Source of the DNA: Marsupella aquatica
Lineage: Eukaryota; Marchantiophyta
Reading direction: 5' to 3'
NCBI GenBank assembly: GCA_973895155.1
Contig: OZ316893.1
Span: 13,578,001-13,642,000, forward strand
Length of the DNA stretch: 64,000 bases
Made by a program: the position numbers and the translations under genes. The notes under the pieces were generated by a model. The model searched no databases and was not told the origin of the DNA. It was given only the letters and a program-made list of their open reading frames with translations. Below, piece after piece: positions 49,375-62,080 of this stretch. Every line of letters begins with the position of its first letter. Positions within the stretch are counted from its first letter, which is position 1.

Positions 49375-49955
49375 AGCTTTTTAGAAAACTACCCCCAAAC
49401 TGATCATTATTACATATCTGCCCTCAAAACTAAATTATTTAGAAGACGGCCCCCCAAAATGTATTGAGTTACTTAAAACCCAAATACTCAAACACGCTGC
49501 ATTCCCATTGGCTATCAAGTAACGAGAGTCGAAGACCTAAGGTGAAGCTAAGCCGCATCCACTTTCACGCAGTCCATAGCCTTGTTGGGGCCTAAGGTGC
49601 AAGACAACCATCAGGGTCTGAAGTGCAGTGTAGCCATCAGGGCCCCACTTGGACCCAACTCCCACTGGGGCCCAAGTCACAGCCCTTGTTTTCTTTGGGA
49701 AACAGCTCCAAAATGTTGGCTATTTTTTGAGCTGTAAGAGTTCAGGGCCCTACAATGAATATGAAGGGCCGGCAATGGGAGAGAGGGATCATGCGACTTT
49801 GGTTGCTTGACAGCCCACTGTGGTCAAGTAGTTGAGATAAAACTAAGTAACAGGATACAGTTGGGGTGGGGGTGGAGGGCAGTACACTAAATAATTTAGT
49901 TTTGAGGGCAGGTTTGTAATCAGGATCAGTTGGGGGGTAGTTTAGCAAAAAGCTG
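49375..49955. mobile_element. 581-bp non-autonomous TIR element
   Basis: The ends are CAGCTTTTT and AAAAAGCTG. The terminal inverted repeats extend about 68 bp with few mismatches and include 'tgccctcaaaactaaattat' and its complement. TTTA flanks both sides (49371-49374 and 49956-49959), a plausible target duplication. There is no coding capacity, so it would depend on a transposase elsewhere. Confidence 0.85.
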
Positions 49956-51771
49956 TTTAGTCTTTACTTGGAACATTGATCTTGCATATCTTAATTTATC
50001 ATAATCTCTTTTAGGCTCAGTGTAGGTAGGTTTTGGCTCAGTGTAGGTGTACTCGTTTGAGATTTGTGTTTTGTGCCTAACAGAGTACACCCGAGTAAAA
50101 GCAACACAGGTCCAAAGAGGACAAACACAAATCTCAAAAGAAGAGGGCAAATGCACACCCCAAACACCTAGGAAGGGGAAAACTCAGAAATAAGATTGAA
50201 CGTATCACTGCAATAAGTGGGATATATAATTGTCCACATAATTGAGTATTGTAAGTGAGTTTATAAGTTGAAATTAGAAGTGGGACATGGAAGTCCTCTA
50301 AGGGAGCAAGCATATGCTTAGGTACAATAGTACCCACTGTTAGAGATCTACGATGGATCACTAGGGCTTCAGCATACTGTAACATTGCCAAAATCTGGTG
50401 ATGGCGGGATAATGGTCATGTATCATCAAAATGGGTAGTGGTTGTCCTGTGGTGCTCTACTCCCCCCCCTTCTTATTCTACTTAGCTGGCAATGTTTCAA
50501 TAAATTTGTTATTTTTGGTTGCTAGTAAGTCACCTCACGGGATGTCTTGCACAAACTGCAGATCCCATAGGGTTCATTTTCTGAAACCCTATTTTGTAGA
50601 CGAACTACCTCATAACCATGGTACTCGCCATGGTATTTGGGATGGGCACATTCAATACATTTTCTCTCATCTTATGTAGTTAGGGGAGTTGTGAGATCAG
50701 TTCGGACATAATAGGCTGTCCAGATTGATTCATGTTGTCAAAATAAACTCACCGAGCTTGAAATAATCTTTATCTCAAAGATTTCCTCACTATTCAAGTA
50801 ACTCAAGACCAACCTATGAAATTAATAGTATGTGTTGACGAACACAAATTTTCATTTGAAACCTTACTTATAAATTTGCAACTACAAGCTAGAGTTGGGC
50901 CTAGGCTTCTAGAGTGAAGACTCTAGACCATAATTCCATGGCTCATCATGTGGAATGATGAGAAAACTGATGTCTATGATGTATGTCATGTCAAATGATA
51001 ATCATGATTGCTTTTTGTTATGATTTCTATTTATATTAAAAATTGATCTCTATGGCCCCACCATATTATATGTGCATAAGTGGGATGTAGGATAGAAAAA
51101 CTAGGGATGTGCATAGAAACGAGTACTATGGTATGTTATGTTTGATTATTAAAATGATGATATGTATGATAATTTTTTTATCATTTCATTAACCTTCAAA
51201 ATATGTGAATAAGGATATATTTTGGTGACATTTTTATTGTTCTCCCCGCTATTCATGTTCAAAGAATGGGTAGTCGGGGCTAGTAACAACAAATAAACAA
51301 CTCATTTTAGAAATGGTCCCATGCTTTGGTAACCCTTGCTCGGCTAATTTTAGTGATGCACCTATGTTCCAGTTAATTTAGATGCAGACTCCACTAAATC
51401 TAGCAGCCGATCCATGCCCTGGATAAATTTTAGCAACAGATTGATAGTGATATGTGCATCCCAAGGGTTCAATCTGATCCAATTGAACCCAGGCATGGGT
51501 CAGTCATTGATTTCCATTGCCAATGGGGCTGGGGAATTTGGATGTCAACAAGTTTAGCTCTTCATATGTAAATACTAACAGACAATGGGAGTCTCATATC
51601 CAGCTTTACAAGACTAACATAAATTAAATTAAATCTAATATCTTGAAAACAATTTTTTACTCCCAAATTTAATAGGTTGTCAAGCATCTTCCTTATCTAA
51701 ATACCTACTATCCTACTCAAAACAATTCCAGAGTGGTCATTTTGTGCCTTCCACTTGCATGGGATGGCTAA

Positions 51772-52207
51772 CCTCTGTCATGACTTATGATCATGGCACG
51801 CAACCAATTTTTATGGCAAAAAACTCTGGGACTATGAATTTGGTAATCCATAATGTGTTCATTCCTGAACCTGATCGTAGTAGTCAAGGTGTTTCAAAAT
51901 TTGAGACTTGAGACCCCTAATAAATTCATTGCTAGTTTGAAAGCTGCTCACGGCAACCTGAACGGAATACAGGGTTATGTAAATCTTTTATTGTTGAATT
52001 TTTCTACTAACCTTTGTCATGACTTATGATCATGGCACACAACCATTTTACATGGCAAAAAATTCTGGGACTATGAATTTGGTAAATCCATAATGTGTTC
52101 ATTCCTGAACCTGATCTTAGTAGTTAAGGTGTTTCAAAATTTGAGATTTGAGACCCCTAATAAATTCATTGCTAGTTTGAAAGCTGCTCACGGAAACCTG
52201 AACGGCA
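51772..52207. repeat. Tandem duplication, period about 240 bp
   Basis: A block of about 195 bp starting 'gtcatgacttatgatcatgg' and ending with 'aaagctgctcacgg' occurs at about 51775-51965 and again at about 52013-52207. The copies differ at roughly 5-8% of positions. Confidence 0.85.
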
Positions 52208-52345
52208 TGTTCGTCGGACTGCTTTCACCGACGGAACCGGAATTCCTGAAAAATTTGTTCGTCGGAGTGCTTTCACTGACGGAACCGGGAACCTGAACGG
52301 AATGTTCGTCGGGCTGCCTTCACTGACGGAACCGGGAACCGGGAA
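52190..52345. repeat. 48-bp tandem repeat
   Basis: Units built on 'ttcgtcggactgctttcac' and 'gacggaaccgg' start at 52210, 52258 and 52305. The array is joined to the end of the larger duplication, as if a small part of it had been amplified. Confidence 0.8.
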
Positions 52346-52477
52346 CCTGGACGGGATTGAAACAGGCTGACGACTATTACCCGTCACCCCGGTCGAGGGG
52401 TTTCCGATCGAGGTTTGACGGACCCGCCCAAGTGGCCCCCCGGTACCCCCGGTCCCCCATCTAGGTCCGTCAGTCAT

Positions 52478-52508
<31 letters not shown>

Positions 52509-52717
52509 GACTGAGTGACTTCCGTCTCTGTTTTCACGTCCTCCATCAGTCTCATTATCAGTCACCAATATTCGGCGCAGAGGAGAGGAGAGAGGAGAAG
52601 AGAGGAAAAGAGGAGCACAAACGGGAAAAGAGGAGCACAAACGAGAAAAAGCGCTCGCAGCTCAGGCCAGGATTAAATTTTTCTCGGTAGCTTTGCTGAA
52701 CGGAATAGATTGATTGG

Positions 52718-52760
52718 GGAAGGAAGGAAGGAAGGAAGGAAGGAAGGGAGGGAAGGACGG
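52718..52760. repeat. GGAA microsatellite
   Basis: About eight consecutive GGAA units, then degenerate GGGA units, upstream of the eIFiso4G transcript. Confidence 0.9.
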
Positions 52761-53048
52761 GAGGGAGGAAGAGGTGCCATAATCGGTGCGGAGAGGAGGA
52801 GCACTTAAAAAAAAGAAAGAGCGCCTCTGGTCTATCTACAGTAGTAGAGTTGTGGGACGAGGATTATAATTTTGGTGCGTTTTAGGAGGTTTTGATTCGG
52901 TGGTGGGGTGGGGGTTTGGGGGAAGGAAGTGTGGCGGAATCTGTGTCGAGGGAGGCACCACTGTTACTTGCCTGCTGCTGCTGCTGCTACTGCTACTGCT
53001 ACTGCTCCTACACGACGGACAGGGGAGATCAGCGGATAAGCGAAGAAG

Positions 53049-54101
53049 GTGAGGTCGGCTCGATCGTCGTCGTTCGCTAGCGCGATTGTCGTCGTCGACG
53101 CTTGTTTGGCTGGAGGAGTGGAGCAGCAGATCGAGGCTTGGTGCTGCTGCCGCGGTGGTGGTGGTGGTTTGACATCATTATTTGTATCGATCATCGGTGC
53201 GTTCCGGTCGACTGACTGAGTGACTGAGTGACGAGGATTCATCGTCTTCATTCTTTTCTCTTCCACTTCTGCGTCGTCTTCGGCTGGCCCGTCCGTGCTG
53301 TTGCTGCTGCTGTTGCTGTTTCGGTGGTTCTCCTCCTTCTTCTTCTACTTCTTCTTCTGTCGGAGACGCGACTGTACAAAATTAGGTCATTGGCCAACTG
53401 TCCCTTATTTTCCGTTTCCCTTCTTCCCTTTCCTTCCCCTTTGCCAAGTCCTCACTCTTCTTCTCTCCTTTTCCTCTTTTCTGTTCGAGGAGCAGCTCCT
53501 CACTCGAGGTTGACCTTCTGTGTGGTCCTTCCTTGTCGGAGAAATAGAGACGAGCGACGCATTTGAATCGGGGGCGCGTACTGTCAAAATAACCCATTCC
53601 TTCAAACCTAGGAACTTGTGCCGTGGTTAAACGCCTAGATTTAGGTCATTTTTAATCGACAGCCATTTGCTACTTGTGCTGCTGCTGCTGCCAGTCGTGC
53701 CTGCGGAAACGCTTCTTTCGATCGGGGGAGGGTGCGGGGGAGGGGGGCGCACGCCGCCGACTGCTGAGAGAGGGGACTCGAGCTCTTGATGCTTGATATG
53801 ACTTATCACTGCACATGTTAGACGGGTATTGTTTCGAGTTGGATGTTGAATGAAAGGCTGCATGTGAATAGTGGTCTTCGCCGTAGATTGTCGACACAGA
53901 TTCGAAGGTGTCGAGGTCGTTGTGGAGCTCGGTACGAATTAGGGTTTGTGCCTTCGGATGCTGGATGTGGTATGTGGGTTGTTGTTTGTTAAGTGGGTGC
54001 CATGATAGGGTTTGTGGAGACTGGGGTAGGGTGGATTGCAAGGCATGGATCGGGTTGTGTTTGATAAAATCTGTGGACTCCCGTTTTTTTCTCTTTGCAG
54101 T
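53049..54101 (+). other. Probable 5' UTR intron of eIFiso4G
   Basis: A GTGAGG donor follows 'agcgaagaag' at 53048, and a strong acceptor 'tttttttctctttgcag' ends at 54101, 141 bp before the start codon. Intervening sequence is rich in CTG repeats and T/C tracts and has no convincing coding. The real transcription start is not visible; UTR introns of this kind often enhance expression in plants. Confidence 0.6.
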
Positions 54102-54242
54102 GAATGCGCCGCTTTGACTTGGTGCCGAGCGAAGCTGAGCAGCAGTGAACTTTGAGGACGACGACCCCCCTCTAACCTGGTAAATTAATCTTCAATAGAT
54201 TGTTTGGAGGAGAGTGTAAAGTGAAAAGACTTTTGCTTTGCA

Positions 54243-56861
54243 ATGGATGCCGCTACAACGACCCTGCCAGCGCCAAGCTCCAGTTCCACATCTCAGCCCC
54301 ACTCAGCAGCAGCACCCACCCAGGTGCCCGTAAGCCTGAGGCCGGGAGGTGGCGGTCGCTTTTCTTTTAGACAGAATTCTGGAAGCATTGGCGGTGGTGG
54401 ATCAGCAACTTCGTCCGATTCTTTTTCCGGATCGTCAGCATTGGCAGGAAGGGTTTCTGGCTTCACACCAGGAGGTGCTCCAAACCCCACTTTTCCATAC
54501 CGCCAACAAGAGAAGAGATCCACCAAGTCTAAAAGTGAACTAATCCGCTATTCCAAGGATGAACTATTGCGATTAAAGGAGCATTGGACCGCATTACCGG
54601 AGGAGATTGCTGGATCGGATGTCCAGCGGTCGAGCAGAGCTTTGGACGATTCAGTTGTCCGCCGGGAGCCGACTTATATTCCAGAGAGGTCTGTAGAGCC
54701 CGATAGTAGGGATTGGCGAGCTCGCACGCCAATGTCCGCACCCCCTCCCGAGCAAGAGAGAGATAGACAGGAGAGACCCCGAGATCAGTACCGGGAGAGG
54801 CCCGTACTCAAGGAGAACAGGGGCCCAGGCGATCGCCAGCAGAATCCCCAGTCCCAAAATCGTGTCTTAGATCAAACTCCATCTCAAAACAATCAACAGC
54901 AGCAGCAGCAGCAGCAGGGAGCTGGCCCTGCCATCGTAAAATCAGCGAATCCGTGGTCAGCCAGACGAGGAGCACAGTCAGAGAAGGAAAAGATAATCAA
55001 GACTGTTAAAGGTATTTTGAATAAGCTCACACCAGAAAAGTATGATACTCTCCTGGAGCAGCTTACACAAGCAGGGATCACATCTGATGAGATTCTGCAG
55101 GGTGTCATCTCGTTGGTTTTTGACAAAGCAGTCCTCGAGCCCACATTTTGCTCCATGTACTCCATGCTTTGCGTTGATCTCAGCAAGGCTCTTCCAGAGT
55201 TCCCTCCTGCCGAGCCGGGCGACAGGCCCATCACGTTCAGGAGAGTGTTGCTGAACACCTGCCAGTCGGAGTTCGAGGGAGCAGATGCGCTCCGGGCCGA
55301 AATTCGCCAGCTGACGAAGCCGGAACAGGAGCAGGAACGCGCAGAGAAGGAAAGGAATGTGAAGCTGCGGACGTTAGGAAACATCAAATTCATCGGAGAG
55401 CTCTTCAAGCAAAAGATGATCCCAGAAAAGATCGTGCACTCCTGCATCCAGGAACTTCTCGGACCCGAAAAGGATTTCCCGGCTGAGGAGAATGTGGAGG
55501 CACTATGCCAGCTATTGTCCACAGTGGGCAAGTCGTTAGACGCCAGCTTAAAATCCCATCCTGCCATGGATACCTACTTTGTAAGGCTGCAGGACCTTGG
55601 CAACAAGAAAACACTGCCATCCCGAATTCGGTTCATGGTCCGGGATATCCTGGACGTGCGGAGTAACGCCTGGATTCCAAGGCGGGAGGAAGTGAAGGCA
55701 AAAACAATTAGCGAGGTACACGCCGAGGCAGAACAGAAGCTTGGACTTCGGGCTGGAAGTGTTAGTATGAGGGTTGGCCGGACTGGAGCTGCTGCGGGTT
55801 TGATGCCTGGTGGTATGATGCCAGGTGCACCGGGTTCTGTAAGAGCGGGTGGGATGATGCCCGGGATGCCTGGAATGCCCGGCTTCGTACCGTCAGTTGG
55901 GGGACCCCCTCCATTTAGTCAGGGATTGGATGATGATGGCGGTTGGGAAACTGTTGGCTCTATCCGCAAGAGCAAGCGGGAGCCTTCAGCAACTGCCACT
56001 GCAACTTCTGCATACAATCGGCTGCCATATCCAGGGATGAGAACCTCAAGAATAGGTACGCCTAGCGCTTTGCTTGGTAAATCTAGTGCTTTGCTTGGGA
56101 CTTCCGCCCCCGCTCAACCCCCTGTCGCGGCGTTTGGGAATGGACCTGGTGTTGGTGATGCAGGACCTCGTCCTGTGCCCCCCAGTATTCATCCTCCAGC
56201 AGCAGTAGAGATTCCTGCCAAGGCCCCGGAAAGGGATAGTCGTCCTGAAATACCTGCATCTACTGCCCCACCAAGTGACCAACAAGTGACTCAGCTGAAC
56301 AGAAAATCAGAATCACTTCTTAACGAGTATTTCTCAATAGTTGACCTTAAGGAGGCCGCTCTTTGTGTCAAAGAGCTGGGGGGTCCTGACCTTCATCCCC
56401 AATTTGTGCAATTCGTCTTGGCGGTGGTGTTTGACAAAAGAGATCGGGAGCAGGAGCTCGTCTCAAAGTTGTTTGATTATCTTCACTCGGAAAAGATACT
56501 CTCAAGTGAAGCCTTCAGGTCGGGTTTTATCCGTTCAGCCGAACAGTTCGAAGATGTTGCTGTAGATGCACCATTGGCACCCAAACTAATGGGGAAGTTG
56601 CTGGCGGGCTTGGTGTTGAGTAAGGCTGCTGATATCGGCCTGTTGGTAGAGGTTTGCAAGAAGGTTGAAGAGGATGACTACCTTCGCAGGGCTGTGCTTG
56701 GATCCACATTCAAGTCATTGCTTTCCAAAAGTAACGAGGGGCAAACTGTGGCACTTTTCAGGACCTTGTCCCCAGAGGATCTGAGTTTGTTTGGTGAAAA
56801 GAGTGACCTTACCAAGACTCTTAAAGGAGAAGGACTCGATGCTTTAGCTCTTTCTCTATAA
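54243..56861 (+). CDS. EIFISO4G: Eukaryotic initiation factor iso-4G (eIFiso4G), 872 aa
   Basis: The large subunit of the plant-specific cap-binding complex eIFiso4F. It bridges eIFiso4E on the mRNA cap to eIF4A, eIF3 and poly(A)-binding protein in the cytosol. A single open frame starts at the first ATG after a UTR splice acceptor. Residues 1-95 are low-complexity Ser/Gly. The eIFiso4E-binding motif YSKDELL (Y-x4-L-phi) is at 103-109. A disordered Arg/Pro/Gln region with a CAG-encoded Q8 follows. The MIF4G domain lies at about 250-485 ('[13 protein letters not shown]', '[15 protein letters not shown]'). A Gly/Met-rich linker contains '[10 protein letters not shown]' and '[13 protein letters not shown]'. 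The MA3 domain begins at about 684 ('[20 protein letters not shown]'), and the last residues are Leu/Ala-rich. The short N-terminus relative to canonical eIF4G supports the iso form. The absence of coding introns is unusual beside the intron-rich neighbours. Confidence 0.96.
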   Translation: MDAATTTLPAPSSSSTSQPHSAAAPTQVPVSLRPGGGGRFSFRQNSGSIGGGGSATSSDSFSGSSALAGRVSGFTPGGAPNPTFPYRQQEKRSTKSKSELIRYSKDELLRLKEHWTALPEEIAGSDVQRSSRALDDSVVRREPTYIPERSVEPDSRDWRARTPMSAPPPEQERDRQERPRDQYRERPVLKENRGPGDRQQNPQSQNRVLDQTPSQNNQQQQQQQQGAGPAIVKSANPWSARRGAQSEKEKIIKTVKGILNKLTPEKYDTLLEQLTQAGITSDEILQGVISLVFDKAVLEPTFCSMYSMLCVDLSKALPEFPPAEPGDRPITFRRVLLNTCQSEFEGADALRAEIRQLTKPEQEQERAEKERNVKLRTLGNIKFIGELFKQKMIPEKIVHSCIQELLGPEKDFPAEENVEALCQLLSTVGKSLDASLKSHPAMDTYFVRLQDLGNKKTLPSRIRFMVRDILDVRSNAWIPRREEVKAKTISEVHAEAEQKLGLRAGSVSMRVGRTGAAAGLMPGGMMPGAPGSVRAGGMMPGMPGMPGFVPSVGGPPPFSQGLDDDGGWETVGSIRKSKREPSATATATSAYNRLPYPGMRTSRIGTPSALLGKSSALLGTSAPAQPPVAAFGNGPGVGDAGPRPVPPSIHPPAAVEIPAKAPERDSRPEIPASTAPPSDQQVTQLNRKSESLLNEYFSIVDLKEAALCVKELGGPDLHPQFVQFVLAVVFDKRDREQELVSKLFDYLHSEKILSSEAFRSGFIRSAEQFEDVAVDAPLAPKLMGKLLAGLVLSKAADIGLLVEVCKKVEEDDYLRRAVLGSTFKSLLSKSNEGQTVALFRTLSPEDLSLFGEKSDLTKTLKGEGLDALALSL

Positions 56862-59344
56862 ATTTCGTACCTCATGGAATGTTCTTCTTTACCAAGAAAT
56901 GTTTATCTTTAAGATTACATAAAAGAATGGTTGCCCTGTAACGAAAAACAAGATGCAAGTCTTGGACCTTCAGTCTTCAAGGACTTCTACAATTATGAGT
57001 CCCTGTTTTGACATCTTTTGTGGAGAGCATTTGATTTGTTTGACCTGGAGGCTTGCGTGATCTATGAGGGGACCATTTCCGACCAAAATGGTTGGATGGA
57101 TTCCAGTTACTATCCTGCATGATACAATTTTGAATACGTCAGCAGCGCAACAAGTGCACGAACGTCAGTAATTGAGCCGGACATGGCTTTCACTTGTCCC
57201 AGAGATGAGGCAAATCAAGAGCCCTCTGAACGCTTGTCTGAGAAGACTTGACCCAATATTGCTTATCAATGACCACGAACGTAGAGAACGTTCTAATGGT
57301 TCTGGTAAAACCGTTTGCTTGAGTAGGTGGGATAACATAAAGGCCAAGGCCCTTGGATGTAGTATTCGTTGGCACGTTTATTTCTTTGAGTGCATGCGGT
57401 ATCGTCGTAGGTATGGTACCCATTTTCATTTTATATGTTTATGGGACGGAAGGATTCGAACATTTCATTGTCCCTACCTGACAGGTAGTATGGTGCTCTG
57501 ATGTTCTCGAGGATAGGATTAGTTTTAAGTAGGGTATGCTGTGAAATGCTTACCGCCACTGAGGTGAGACGAGTCGAGTTCGGTCCTTTGTATTTGCAAT
57601 CTCCTGTTGTGTATAATTCAGGAAAGCAGCCTAACTTGTTAATTATGTGTCGTATAATGACTTCTAGAATATGTCTGTTGAATGTTATATACACATATAG
57701 TCTTAAGTCATTGGACTAGTGGGTTTACATAGGCGGTTCAGTAAAAGCGCAAAGGGCTTTACGAACGAACACCAAGAGCCGATAGCCCATATAGCAATGT
57801 GTGGTGTTGAAGTCGAGTGAATGTGCTAGGATGGCGTTATATATGGGAGGTTTGGTTTGGTGAATTTAAAGCATTAGAATCATCTTTTAATATGTACAAT
57901 CTGGAGCATATAACCTTCATCCAAGAAGGCAAAGTTGTAGTGGCCACGGTTCTCCTTGGTCAGTCTCCGTGACTCTCCTGCACTTCTTCTGTATTCACCT
58001 TGATTGACTGAATTTTTCCATGATGCCGTTACTGGCTCTACAAGTTGACGAAGTCATGGAACACCTCTATTACGGTACCAGCAGTCTGGAAGCATTGATT
58101 TCTTGCTGGAAATTATCTTCAAAATTCAGTGTCGACACTTCATGTCCTGTTTTCTCAGGCTAACGACTGACTCCACTGCCTGTTGTAAGTATGGCTTTAT
58201 GATCAGTAATATTTTGGTTCTCTATTAACCTGGCCAGGAACTGTGCGACTTTAATTTGCAGCTCACGAAGATGCTTGGGTAAGACAATGGATGTTTAATC
58301 AGGTGCACGCGGCAGGCAATGACTCAACCAGTTACTTAAGAATTTGGTCACCTGGTTTCTGAAAGTGATTTTGCTACTGGTGCGCTATGTGGCTTGAATG
58401 ACTCCGCAAGACTATCTGGAGCTGACTCTGCAAGACTATTCCAAGGCGTCTCTTCAAGTTTCTTGGATAAATTGTCCTTAGCTGAGTGAGTCAAACGTTT
58501 GGTTGCGAACGCAGAACTCTCAATCTGAATTCTGCTGCTTTGCGACTGCATCCATCCATTTGTTTGTGGCATGGTTCAACATTCTCGATACTTGGCATCC
58601 GAGTGTGACCACATGTACTGCATGCACATCTTCATATCCTCCTAAAGGAATCCCACGTTGTCTTTGGCAGCCACAACAGCGGCCAGAGGCTGACCTCATC
58701 CCCCTCCAAGCCCTCAAGCCTTGTATCCCATCCTCCATCTTTTTCTGTTCAAACCAGGACGTGCTGTATGTATACCAAATTGTTTGGTTGCATTTGAACC
58801 ATTGAAGGGATATAGAATCGTGAACGGCACCAACACCCTTGCCGTCCACATCTCAATCTGTCTTCACGAGAACACTGGAAGCCTAAGCGGGCTGGAAGCA
58901 ATCTGCTCTGCTTTTAGGAAGCCATAAAGCAAATTGTGAATCGGAGAGTGGGCAACCGCATAATCGACGTTTGTGGATGACAACTTCAAAGCGAGAGTGA
59001 CTCTGAATGTGCAGACTTTTTTCACCGTTTCCCGTCTTAACAGTAAAATTATGGGCGTGTGACCAGCAGGTCTCATGTTCAGTCCCTGGGCAGACAATTA
59101 TGCATGTTGGGTTTTTATAGTAACTATAACAAATAAATGACAGCTGTTAAGATAGCCCAACATTGAACTAAATAAAATACCAGTGGACATCGAGGGGAAA
59201 TTTTATTTATTTATTTTGGATTTGTTGGAAATGGTTTGAAACAATCTTTCCAAGGAGCCTAATGTCATCAAAATTCATTGAGAATTGAGAGACTTACTAA
59301 TTTCCAAAGAGGGCTGTCTTGTTTCTTGCCACATTTATTCATAC
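56862..59344. other. eIFiso4G 3' flank and gene-free sequence
   Basis: The first few hundred bases are presumably 3' UTR. No further gene is supported; open frames on both strands around 58350-58930 overlap one another and show no domain or splice pattern. Confidence 0.4.
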
Positions 59345-59985
59345 TGTACATGAACTATACGAGCCAAAAAGAGGGTTTTGCTCCAGTCCCTCCAGGTTGC
59401 AAAAGTCTATTGGACCATTTTAGCGAGCAAGGAGGTCCATTTAGGTGTTGTCACACCATTAGGAGTATATTGTGTTGTCTGAGTTGAGAGCTTTGATGTG
59501 TGTGCTATTTTAGCACTTTAGGGTTTCTCTACGTTTGGAGGTATACTTATCCCTTGTGGTGGCTTGGAGACATCATCTTTTCAATGTTGAGCCTTCAAGC
59601 ATGAGCTTTGGCGGGCTATGGTGGCCAATCAGACTTGTATGCATGCAACACTAATTCCTTTAAGTGCAAGGCATGTTTGGCTTGACATTTGTGTGTTATC
59701 AGATTGGACAGGACCAATTGGGTATTGTTGGCTTTGATCTTTGCTTGATTCATTGAGATCATTGTGGGTTTGTATATGTGGACATGAGTTCCACTTGTAT
59801 TCCATTCTCCTATGTTTGTTTGTGCCTATGTTTTGACGTGTGTGCCACACAATGTATATTGTTTAGCAATGTGTATGGGCACGATAGAGTGTATGAACTA
59901 CATGAGCAGAAAAGAGTGTTTTGCTCCTGTCCCTCCAGGTTGCAAAAGTGTATTGGAGCATTTTGGAAAGTGAGTAGGTCCATTT
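59345..59985 (+). mobile_element. Diverged gypsy LTR copy between 100-bp direct repeats
   Basis: 59449-59888 is a diverged copy of the gypsy LTR in the order Q (TGTCACACC...) then P (TGTGGGTTT...), like 45859-46323. It is flanked by direct copies of a block of about 100 bp (59345-59443 and 59889-59985) containing 'tccctccaggttgcaaaagt'. GTGT sits at both edges of the LTR copy. Either the LTR inserted next to a duplicated block, or block plus LTR is a partial tandem duplication. Confidence 0.8.
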
Positions 59986-61716
59986 ATGCTTCAATTTCCT
60001 TAAAAAAAATTCATGAAATGTTTCCGGGTTCAGAGGTGATGTTTTTCATTCACACAAGAAATAATCAAGGTTCGCTCATATGGATGCAGACAAACTTAAG
60101 CCACCATCAAGTCCCATTGCATCTCCTCATAACTTTTGTTGGTCCTTTTTCAAAAAAATTATGAGTTCCTTCAAAAGAGGACTTTTTTCTCTGCTTTTTC
60201 CCCTTTATTGGGTATAGCCATTGGGATCCTGTCTCCCAGTTAGGCATCTTTGTTCATTCTTTTGGTACAGCTTAGCTTCATGGAAAGGTTTAATACTCTG
60301 GGACAAGAAATTGCGCCTGTGTTCATAAGGTAGCAAACCTGAAGTTATGATGGACCACAACATTTGACAAGATGCTTGGTTAGAACATTACAAACCCCAT
60401 AGACTAATTTGAAATGGTACTTTTCTCTCAAATAGCACCTGCCTTTGTATTAAACTAAACATTTTTGGTGTCAAAATGTGTTGGTCTGGCAGAGTCCTAA
60501 GCTCAAATTATGTGGTCCATCAGTATGCTCTTTCAGTCCTTTTTGAACATATGTTAGGTTCGCTCATGAGGGGATTCTTGTAAATAAAGCCAGAGTGAGG
60601 TGCTTCTCACTTTGGGAAATGCCCTTCCCCCACGAGTGTGCAACCTCGGATGGGCACAAATATTTGACATAGCTTCTCAGATATACACAGGAACTTTACA
60701 ATGTCACACTACTCCTGGGATTGTCAGGGGGGGGGGGGGTTCACTTAATGAATTGTGTGGGGGATACCGCATGCAAAACCACATGAGATCCTGGCCTAAT
60801 TTAAATATCCCTATCTCATAAATAAACATTTATGAATACTACTATATCATTATGTTAAACAACCTGGTGAATACTACTATTATCATTATGTTAAGGTGTA
60901 GTTTCTAAAAGATATATATAATTGGAAAACACTATCTAGTTTTGCATTTAGAACACCATGTCTTAATTCTTAGTACCCGTTATAAAAATTATCAAATCAA
61001 ACAACATAAAAATATGTAATTTTAATGACACTGTGTTCGTTCCTTTTTGTACTTTACCCCAAAGTCGCTGTATGGGAGTGTAATAGCTTAGATACACATT
61101 ACCCATGGTAACCAAGGCAATTCAACTCCTTCACTTGAGTAAGAATGGAAGCCCCGGACAGAATACTGGAATCCATTGAAAACCTTATATTACCAGTCAA
61201 ATACATGTCTATACGTCTCAACACTCTACTTCACTTTGTTGAGTCAAAGGACAGTTCAAATACAAACGGGAAATAGGGAGGGTTTTCCATTGAGACCTTG
61301 TGTTCTTCATGAATCTCCTGCTTGTAGTTAGTAGAGATTTTTCTATGGTTTCATCTATGGTGCCGTTTGGCTTCTTTCTCCCCTTCAAGCTGTCTCTAAT
61401 TAGTGGTGCTTGTCTTCATAACTGCCAATAGTGATAAGATCAATATAGTAGAGTGCCTCAATGCTTGATGGATATGGGTGATGACTTTTGGCCATAAAGA
61501 AATGGCCACAACAATTTGCACAGGGTTGTGTAAAGGTTTTTTAAATTTGTGTTAACTAGCCTCTTCATTCACTTATAGTTATGGCATATGCTCATCCTTT
61601 ATGACAAATTTTTTATGAATTATGAATTTTTTCTGTTATAACCCTTAACCTAGTAGGTAATATCAACTTTTGAGGTTTGTGACCCACTAATTATCGCATA
61701 AGCTGCGTCTCCTTCT

Positions 61717-61790
61717 GGCATATGGCCCAGTGGATAAGGCGCTAGTCTTTGGAACTGAAGATTCTGGGTTCAATTTTGAGTATTGGCAAT
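61717..61790 (+). repeat. tRNA-derived fragment (SINE head or tRNA pseudogene)
   Basis: 'tggcccagtggataaggcgc' resembles the D-arm/A-box part of plant tRNA-Arg, followed by an anticodon-arm-like region and a B-box-like 'gggttcaatttt'. The loop reads CTTTGGA where an Arg(UCG) loop would be CTTCGGA. The T stem and acceptor stem do not pair, so it is not a functional tRNA. Sequence shared with other repeats begins about 125 bp downstream. Confidence 0.55.
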
Positions 61791-61914
61791 CACCAGCGCA
61801 TTTGTGAGTGGTACAAATTTGCCAAAGTCCACCTCATTGAAAAGTCTTTGCCAATTTTGGTAAACCTGACCATAGCTTTGTCTTTGATTAGCCAGTCTTT
61901 CTACCTAGCCACAG

Positions 61915-62080
61915 ACCCCATTAGCCAGAATCTAATGGTTATCCTAAAATCTAGGGAGATCTAACGGTCAGAATATAATGTTGTAAGATTACATATATAA
62001 GAAACACATTTAGCATCTTTTCTTTCACACATGCACGGTGACATTTGCCACTATGGGAAAAAGAAAAACTCCTTAACAAT
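61915..62080. repeat. Copy of the MITE-like family at 15.2-15.6 kb
   Basis: This segment matches the reverse complement of about 15480-15640, including 'tagccagaatctaatggt' and 'tgacatttgccact'. It is the end of an element whose other end is not seen here. Confidence 0.65.

Larger units (their letters stand above)
46324..52890. other. AT-rich gene-free region
   Basis: No gene was found in 6.5 kb. Three copies of 'ttctacggagtg' lie near 46590-46640. A sequence like that at 1260-1400 recurs near 47260-47350. The remainder carries a solo LTR-like copy, a TIR element and tandem duplications, listed separately. The rightmost few hundred bases probably include the eIFiso4G promoter. Confidence 0.5.

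Noticed and set aside
54893-55567. 224-codon minus-strand frame
   Set aside because: Antisense shadow of the eIFiso4G MIF4G region.
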